Origin: JAAXHF01 sp963665955
GTDB taxonomy: Bacteria; Desulfobacterota; Binatia; Bin18
Length of the DNA: 64,000 bases
Direction: 5' to 3'
Assembly (NCBI GenBank): GCA_965231765.1
Contig: OZ246887.1
Location: forward strand, 5,678,786 to 5,742,785
Positions 59,624 to 64,000 of the stretch are shown here, piece by piece; positions within the stretch are counted from its first letter, which is position 1, and each line of letters opens with the position of its first letter. The translations under genes were made by a program, and so were the position numbers. Under the pieces are notes generated by a model. The model ran no database searches. It had not been told where the DNA came from and was given only the letters and a program-made list of their open reading frames with translations.

Positions 59624-60808
59624 TCAGTGACGTAAAATCGCGATTGACCCATGCCCGTGACCTCCCCAGCCGGTCACCACTCCGAACTCGGCGTCTTTCA
59701 CTTGACGCGAGTCGGCCTCGTGGCGGAGTTGTACGACGGCCTCAACCAGGTGGTTCATGCCGGTATTGTGCGCCTGCGAGAGCAGACCGCCGTGCGTATT
59801 AACGGGCAGTGCGCCGCCGAGTTCGATCCGTCCGTTTTCAACAAAAGGTCCACCTTCGCCTTTCTTGCAGAAGCCCGCCGACTCAATTTGTAAAATGGCC
59901 TGCCCGGTGAAGCAATCATAAATCTCGGCAAAATCAATATCGCTCGGCTCGACCCCTGCCATCGCGTAGGCGCGCGACGCGCAAAAGTCGAGCCCGATTT
60001 TGAGGATATCTGGTCGATTGGGAATATCGTGGGGTGGAAAAGGATGGCCCGACGCCACGCCCGTCACATAGACAGGCTGCTTGCGGAGATCTTTGGCGCG
60101 CTCGGCGGTCGTCATGAGTAACGCCGCCGCGCCGTCGGTCTCCAGACAACAATCCAAGAGCCGGTAGGGATAACTGATCCAGCGCGACGACAGGTAATCC
60201 TCCAAGGTGAGCGGCGCCCGCTGCATAAGGGCGTTGGGATGCAGATGGGCGTGTTTGCGCATCGCCACCGCCACCGCACCCAGTTGCTCGTGGGTGGTGC
60301 CATACAGTTGCATGTGTCGCTGCGCCATCCAGGCGTAATGTTGGGGCGGTGCCGCCACGCCGAACGGCGCGTAGTAGTCCCTGATAGTTTCAGCTGCTTG
60401 GAGTCCCGTCCCAGGGTCAGATGTCACTTGCCGGGCTCTTCGCCCGGAATAGAACCGGCTGGCCAGGGGAATCAACGCATACTGGGCAATCCCACTGGCC
60501 AGCACGGCGGCGGCGGACTCAACGGCGGACACACACATGGCCCCGCCCATTTCCTGCAGGGAGGTGGTGTAGTGCAAATCTTGCAGCCCCAGGTTAGCGC
60601 AAAAATCACCTGCTGTACCGCCGCTCCCGGCGCCGTTGGGGAGAATCACCGCGTCGATGGCTTCAGGCTGTATGCCAGCGTCCTCGATAGCGCCCATCGA
60701 CGCTTCCAAGGCGAGTTCGAGCCCGCTCTTGGGCGTGCCGCGCGTGTAGTCTGTTTCGCCAATGCCGACGATGCAGGCTTGGTCCCTCAAGTCGGTTAAC
60801 TCAGGCAT
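59624..60808 (-). CDS. SCP-x-type thiolase with Cys at the nucleophile position, 394 aa
   Basis: ACIVGIGETDYTRGTPKSGL, DAGIQPEAIDAVILPNGAGS, EIYDCFTGQAILQIESAGFC and GALPVNTHGGLLSQAHNTGM mark the lipid-transfer/SCP-x thiolase branch. The position that is Ser in the 41258 paralogue is C92 here (EMGGAMCVSAVESA), so a true thiolase reaction remains possible. GTAGGAGGCAACGAAT precedes the ATG. It forms an operon with the DUF35 and BVMO genes downstream. Substrate: presumably a beta-keto or beta-hydroxy acyl-CoA. Confidence 0.87.
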   Translation of the reverse strand: MPELTDLRDQACIVGIGETDYTRGTPKSGLELALEASMGAIEDAGIQPEAIDAVILPNGAGSGGTAGDFCANLGLQDLHYTTSLQEMGGAMCVSAVESAAAVLASGIAQYALIPLASRFYSGRRARQVTSDPGTGLQAAETIRDYYAPFGVAAPPQHYAWMAQRHMQLYGTTHEQLGAVAVAMRKHAHLHPNALMQRAPLTLEDYLSSRWISYPYRLLDCCLETDGAAALLMTTAERAKDLRKQPVYVTGVASGHPFPPHDIPNRPDILKIGLDFCASRAYAMAGVEPSDIDFAEIYDCFTGQAILQIESAGFCKKGEGGPFVENGRIELGGALPVNTHGGLLSQAHNTGMNHLVEAVVQLRHEADSRQVKDAEFGVVTGWGGHGHGSIAILRH

Positions 60809-61042
60809 ATTCGTTGCCTCCTACGTTCGTTACGTCGAGGTCTTCCAGAGACTCATCATCCAGACGGAGCCGTTGTACTCCTGTAAGTATCGTTGGACAA
60901 GAGGCTGCGCCTGCGTAAGTACGGAATGTACGCTGTAATCTTGACCTTGCGCCCGTCGCGTCTCACAACTAAAAAAGACAGTGAGGAACGTCACACAAGA
61001 GGGAGATCAATGAGGAGATCTTGGCATGTCTAGCTATACTGT

Positions 61043-61286
61043 CATTTTCGCTTTGGCGGCGTGCTAGAGCGTTTCCCACAGCTTTTGTTGGTGTCCGCAT
61101 TATCTCTATCGGCTCGATCATGCCTATGAGAAGTTTAACGTCATGTCGGACGAGCCGTTGCCGATGAAGCCCAGCGTGTATATCCGTCGCCAGGTGATGG
61201 TGACGTTTCAAGATGCCCCGATTGGTCCCATGACCAGCCATTTCTCCGGTGAAGAGAACTATATGTGGTCTCTGCAAAGACCGCGC
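61043..61286 (+). pseudogene. C-terminal fragment of an amidohydrolase family 2 gene
   Basis: Two frames together read FRFGGVLERFPQLLLV and then YRLDHAYEKFNVMSDEPLPM, KPSVYIRRQVMVTF and HFSGEENYMW. This is the later part of an amidohydrolase-2 protein with an internal deletion and frameshift near 61095, and it breaks off before the SDFPH motif. It is a sixth trace of the family in this window (four full genes, this remnant, and a more distant D-aminoacylase type). Confidence 0.65.
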
Positions 61287-61415
61287 TGCACCCATTTTTC
61301 CTGTGTATGCAGGCGGGTCAGGTGAATCTTCTTGGGGTTTGTTCGGGATACATGTAATTTCCGGTCATAGTGTGATTATGCCGCCACGCCCAAGAGCGAT
61401 TGCGGGGGTGCTCCA

Positions 61416-61553
61416 GTTGTTTTGATCATTGAATTCGAATCCGTCGAGACGACCAAAGCCTTCTTTAATTCGCCGGAATACACCGCCGCCCGTGAGGCAC
61501 GAGCGGATACGGCAAAGTTCACGATGGCGATCGTACCTGGCATGCAGAACTGA
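61416..61553 (+). pseudogene. C-terminal fragment of a DUF1330 protein
   Basis: Reads VVLIIEFESVETTKAFFNSP, then EYTAAREARADTAKFTMAIV to a stop at 61551. This is the typical ending of DUF1330 proteins (EFPS.E.A.A.Y.SPEYQ.A...R); the first half of the domain is missing. Confidence 0.6.
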
Positions 61554-61577
61554 AGAGTGACCTTTCAAAAACGTGAC

Positions 61578-61609
61578 GAAAAAAAGGGGAGACCTCCCAG
61601 TCTCCCCTT
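61578..61609 (-). terminator. Intrinsic terminator of the amidohydrolase gene
   Basis: AAGGGGAGAC (61584-61593) pairs perfectly with GTCTCCCCTT (61600-61609), 10-bp stem and 6-nt loop. Read on the minus strand the hairpin is followed by eight T, a textbook Rho-independent terminator 47 bases after the stop codon of the gene at 61656-63167. Confidence 0.9.
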
Positions 61610-61655
61610 CATTGCTCCTCGTCAGAGCCCATCAGCCCCGACGATCTCTGCTCAC

Positions 61656-63167
61656 CTACTTCGACAGCTGGCTCGTCGCTGCCCCATGTACTTTCACAGC
61701 GTGTGTTCCTGCGGCGAGCACGGCGGCGGCCTCTTTCTCGACCACTGTGCCTTTGAAGAAATCAGGGTTGGCGTCTGCCAAGAAATGCACCGGATTCGTC
61801 ACCACGAAGTCACGAAAATTATCTGCATCCATCAAGCCATCTTCAACCAGTTCGTATGCTTCGGGTAAGACCCCAGCCATGTCCGTGACGTCGAAATGGC
61901 CAATGTCCGAGCCGAATAAGGCGTTCATCTGCGAGCCGAGCGGAATATGCTTACGATTAAAAGCCACGGCGTTCATTTTGTCATCCGCCTCACAGCCGAA
62001 ATAAAAATTCTTGGCAAACAGCTCGTGAAAGTCTTGCTTCTTTTCGATCTGGCACGCTGAATAATCATCCAGATTCTCGATACCACCAGTCTCGACGCCA
62101 TAAGGCTGCATTGCCGTGTCCAGGGGAGCGGCGCTTTCTTTTAACGCATCTACGATTTCTTGACTGCCGTACGATTCAGCCAACTGCCGGAGCAAATCAA
62201 CATCAAGGTTTTCTGGCTTGACTTCCTCCAAGGCGTCCAATTTACGCTTCTCCCAATGCTCGATCAGGTCAACGTACAGCTGACACGCCCAGCCTACGCC
62301 GCCTTCTAGAAAGCCAAACTTCAGGGTCGGAAACCGACGGGTCACGCCGCCCAAAAAGAGCGCTTTACACACCGCCTCACCTGCGGCCGCAAAATGGCCA
62401 ATATGGTTGTAGCAAAAGTTGGACGGCGAGACGCGCAAGCCATAGCCTCGGCCACCGGAATGGAAGGTCGGAGAGAAGCCTAACTCGACACACTTCGCCC
62501 ACACTGGGTCATAATCATATTCGCTGTCGAGTCCGAGGACATCGTACCAGGCGGCAACGCCTGCTGCTTTGGGATGTTCCTCTGCAAGAGCGGGTATCTG
62601 ACGTCGAATCATACTGCCCAGCATGACGACCTTTAATCCAAGCTGATGTTTCACATGTTCGAGTTCTTCAATGGCTTCTTCCGGCGTGTGCATCGGAATC
62701 ACTGCCGCTGGCGTCATACGATCCGAGAAGTCTCGAAAATAATCAGCGCTAAACGTATTGAATGCTCGGCAGGTCACTCGCCGCGTCTCGTCCTCGGCAA
62801 GCGTGTGGAGTCCCAAACCCGCAGTCGGATACATGACAGAAAAATCGAAACCGAGTTCATCCATACGTTCATACAGCAACTGAGGCATGATCGCAGTGGC
62901 TCGGTCACGCGTATTCTTGGTCGGCAGTCCCCAGAAACCCTGCTGCCCAACCCGTCGCTTGCGCCGCTCAGCAACAGACATCGAGAGCTGCTGGTCGATC
63001 AGCTTGGGGCGTGATGAGAACCCCTCCACCGCCAAGTCCCCACCAATCTTTCGCAGCCGTTCCCGGACCAACGGCCCAAACTCAAGCCAGTGTCCGTCTG
63101 CATCAATGATCGGATGGTTCATCTGCTTACGCAGTTCTGTGTTACTGATATTTCCGTTACTACTCAT
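61656..63167 (-). CDS. Amidohydrolase family 2 protein, long form, 503 aa
   Basis: HPIIDADGHWLEFGPLVRER carries the first metal motif, SPTFHSGGRGYG the middle His, GFLEGGVGWACQLYVDLIEH the subfamily loop and LFGSDIGHFDVTDMAGVLPE the final Asp and His. It is about 110 residues longer than the other copies, mainly in a C-terminal part containing YFGCEADDKMNAVAFN. AAGGAGGGCGACC precedes the ATG at 63167, better supported than an upstream ATG at 63215. A strong terminator follows. It is probably transcribed alone. Substrate unknown. Confidence 0.87.
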   Translation of the reverse strand: MSSNGNISNTELRKQMNHPIIDADGHWLEFGPLVRERLRKIGGDLAVEGFSSRPKLIDQQLSMSVAERRKRRVGQQGFWGLPTKNTRDRATAIMPQLLYERMDELGFDFSVMYPTAGLGLHTLAEDETRRVTCRAFNTFSADYFRDFSDRMTPAAVIPMHTPEEAIEELEHVKHQLGLKVVMLGSMIRRQIPALAEEHPKAAGVAAWYDVLGLDSEYDYDPVWAKCVELGFSPTFHSGGRGYGLRVSPSNFCYNHIGHFAAAGEAVCKALFLGGVTRRFPTLKFGFLEGGVGWACQLYVDLIEHWEKRKLDALEEVKPENLDVDLLRQLAESYGSQEIVDALKESAAPLDTAMQPYGVETGGIENLDDYSACQIEKKQDFHELFAKNFYFGCEADDKMNAVAFNRKHIPLGSQMNALFGSDIGHFDVTDMAGVLPEAYELVEDGLMDADNFRDFVVTNPVHFLADANPDFFKGTVVEKEAAAVLAAGTHAVKVHGAATSQLSK

Positions 63168-63289
63168 GGTCGCCCTCCTTATCCTCATGACAGTTATGAC
63201 TGCCACGGTCCGCACAGAAAAGATATATAGCTGGTCTCATAGAGAGTGTTTAAATGGGACCGGATCAGGGACGCCATTGGGATGGGTCT

Positions 63290-63410
63290 CGCACGGGGAG
63301 GAGTTTGTTCTTTATGTTTTTTTGAAACGGGTGATCAGTAGCAGCCCCTCCTGGGAGAGCTGCTCGAAGAGAGCCTGGGAGATATAGCCCTGACCACCAA
63401 ACACTTTACC
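63290..63410 (-). pseudogene. IS982-family transposase fragment with frameshift
   Basis: The minus strand reads GKVFGGQGYISQALFEQLSQ, then EGLLLITRFKK, and after a one-base slip in a poly-A run, NIKNKLLP. This matches the IS982 transposase segment GK.FGDKGYIS..LFE.L...G..LITK.KKNMKN.L. The rest of the element, including its ends, is not seen. Confidence 0.65.
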
Positions 63411-63490
63411 CCTCGGGTAGATAGGCTTGGTCATGCTTCCCATCTGACTCAACGGGATTCTCGTTCCACAATCCTTACGTCGAACTCATG

Positions 63491-63529
63491 GCCGCTCTAC
63501 GCGCGCGTCCAACCCGCGCGTAGAGCGGC
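63491..63529. repeat. Strong hairpin with 15-bp arms
   Basis: GCCGCTCTACGCGCG (63491-63505) and CGCGCGTAGAGCGGC (63515-63529) are exact inverted copies with a 9-base loop. No T-tract follows. It lies between the IS982 fragment and the last gene and may be a terminator-like or mobile palindrome. The remainder of 63168-63720 has no gene. Confidence 0.7.
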
Positions 63530-63720
63530 GTGACGAGCCCGAGCCAAAGGCTGCTCGGCCCGGGTGTGAGAAACGGAACCGGGATCATGGTGCGCCGTCG
63601 CGGCCTTTGATCGCGCGTCAGGCGCGGCGTTAAGTTCGTGTGACCAGGAAATACCCGCCTTGCAACGACAAGCCCTGTATGCCACGATTGCGTATCTTTA
63701 ATTGGAACGGGAGGCATGCT

Positions 63721-64000
63721 ATGGGCCAGCTCAATAATATCGAGAACAACGTTGTGGGGGTTACGAAGACAGTTTCATCGGCCTATGTGCCCCCCCTCCA
63801 ACTCACACAAGGGCAGCCCCCACCCATCGCTGCCAACGGTGGTTTATCCTACATGTCGTTCGATCGGGACGGGGATGCAGGAACTGCGGCGGCGATTGAG
63901 GCGGCGTTGCGCCAGATTGCTGAGGGGGAAGAGCAAGCGGTTATCGACATGATCAACAGCGCGCCGCCCGGCCCCATCGAGACCAAGTGGGGTACCGGCT
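63721..64000 (+). CDS. Hypothetical protein, C-terminus off the window
   Basis: ATG at 63721 with GGAGG seven bases upstream; the frame stays open to the right edge (93 codons). It begins MGQLNNIENNVVGVTKTVSS and has a Pro-rich PPLQLTQGQPPPI stretch, then FDRDGDAGTAAAIEAALRQI and AEGEEQAVIDMINSAPPGP. The acidic helical part after residue 50 might be a small domain start. No family recognised. Confidence 0.55.
   Translation, partial: MGQLNNIENNVVGVTKTVSSAYVPPLQLTQGQPPPIAANGGLSYMSFDRDGDAGTAAAIEAALRQIAEGEEQAVIDMINSAPPGPIETKWGTG

Noticed and set aside
1..64000. tRNA and rRNA genes
   Set aside because: No cloverleaf with a convincing TTCGANNC arm or rRNA core sequence was noticed while reading either strand.

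Overview
This window (GC in the mid-50s by eye, strong AAAGGAGG-type ribosome binding sites) reads as a chromosomal segment of an uncultivated, metabolically versatile bacterium. It is rich in amidohydrolase-2 proteins, family III CoA-transferases, luciferase-like (LLM) flavin enzymes, Baeyer-Villiger monooxygenases, Fe/2-oxoglutarate dioxygenases, SnoaL/NTF2 and VOC proteins, and thiolase-like/DUF35 pairs. This repertoire recalls Tectomicrobia ('Entotheonella') or similar degraders of complex organic matter. The taxonomic guess is inference; there is no rRNA or tRNA to test it.

Layout. 1-9.7 kb, mostly minus strand: partial acyl-CoA-dehydrogenase-fold flavoprotein, TPR protein (+), Tat-exported amidohydrolase, PhyH-type dioxygenase, a PIN toxin-antitoxin pair, two tandem amidohydrolase-2 genes, a SnoaL protein and a small protein. 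10.0-14.5 kb: an accessory island bounded by two near-identical attC-like sites (about 60 bp each). It carries an AIPR-family abortive-infection gene, a DUF6883/DUF4926 pair, a DUF4258/YgiT-zinc-finger pair, a second DUF4926 gene and a higBA module. No integrase is visible, so it resembles a small integron-type cassette cluster; its right end abuts a truncated flavin monooxygenase. 14.6-29.5 kb: alpha/beta hydrolase-10, an overlapping pair of CoA-transferase subunits (the second without the catalytic Asp), decayed higBA, a secreted YVTN beta-propeller, an LLM/hydrolase/VOC cluster, an 825-aa double CoA-transferase, a second TPR protein and a cupin. 29.6-37.1 kb: D-aminoacylase-type amidohydrolase, VOC, exported ankyrin protein, alpha/beta hydrolase, small Cys-rich lipoprotein, SnoaL, orphan RelB antitoxin and an HNH enzyme of the phosphorothioated-DNA restriction type. 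37.1-38.6 kb: gene debris and AT-rich repeats.

38.6-48.1 kb: a co-directional block that looks like an undescribed catabolic operon: DUF1329 envelope protein, LLM monooxygenase, SCP-x thiolase-like protein with Ser in place of the nucleophile Cys, DUF35 partner without a zinc ribbon, MetE-like zinc methyltransferase fold, SnoaL, second LLM, NvfI/CmcJ-type oxygenase, VOC protein. 48.2-63.2 kb: two Baeyer-Villiger monooxygenases, two-domain carboxymuconolactone decarboxylase-like protein, TauD dioxygenase, GST, Rieske oxygenase, deazaflavin (F420)-type reductase, two more amidohydrolase-2 genes and a second thiolase/DUF35 pair that keeps the Cys and the zinc ribbon. The right end holds gene remnants, an IS982 transposase fragment and a gene running off the edge.

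Taken together, the genes suggest oxidation, Baeyer-Villiger insertion, CoA activation and retro-aldol or thiolytic shortening of hydrophobic (terpenoid- or steroid-like) substrates. The substrate itself cannot be read from the sequence.
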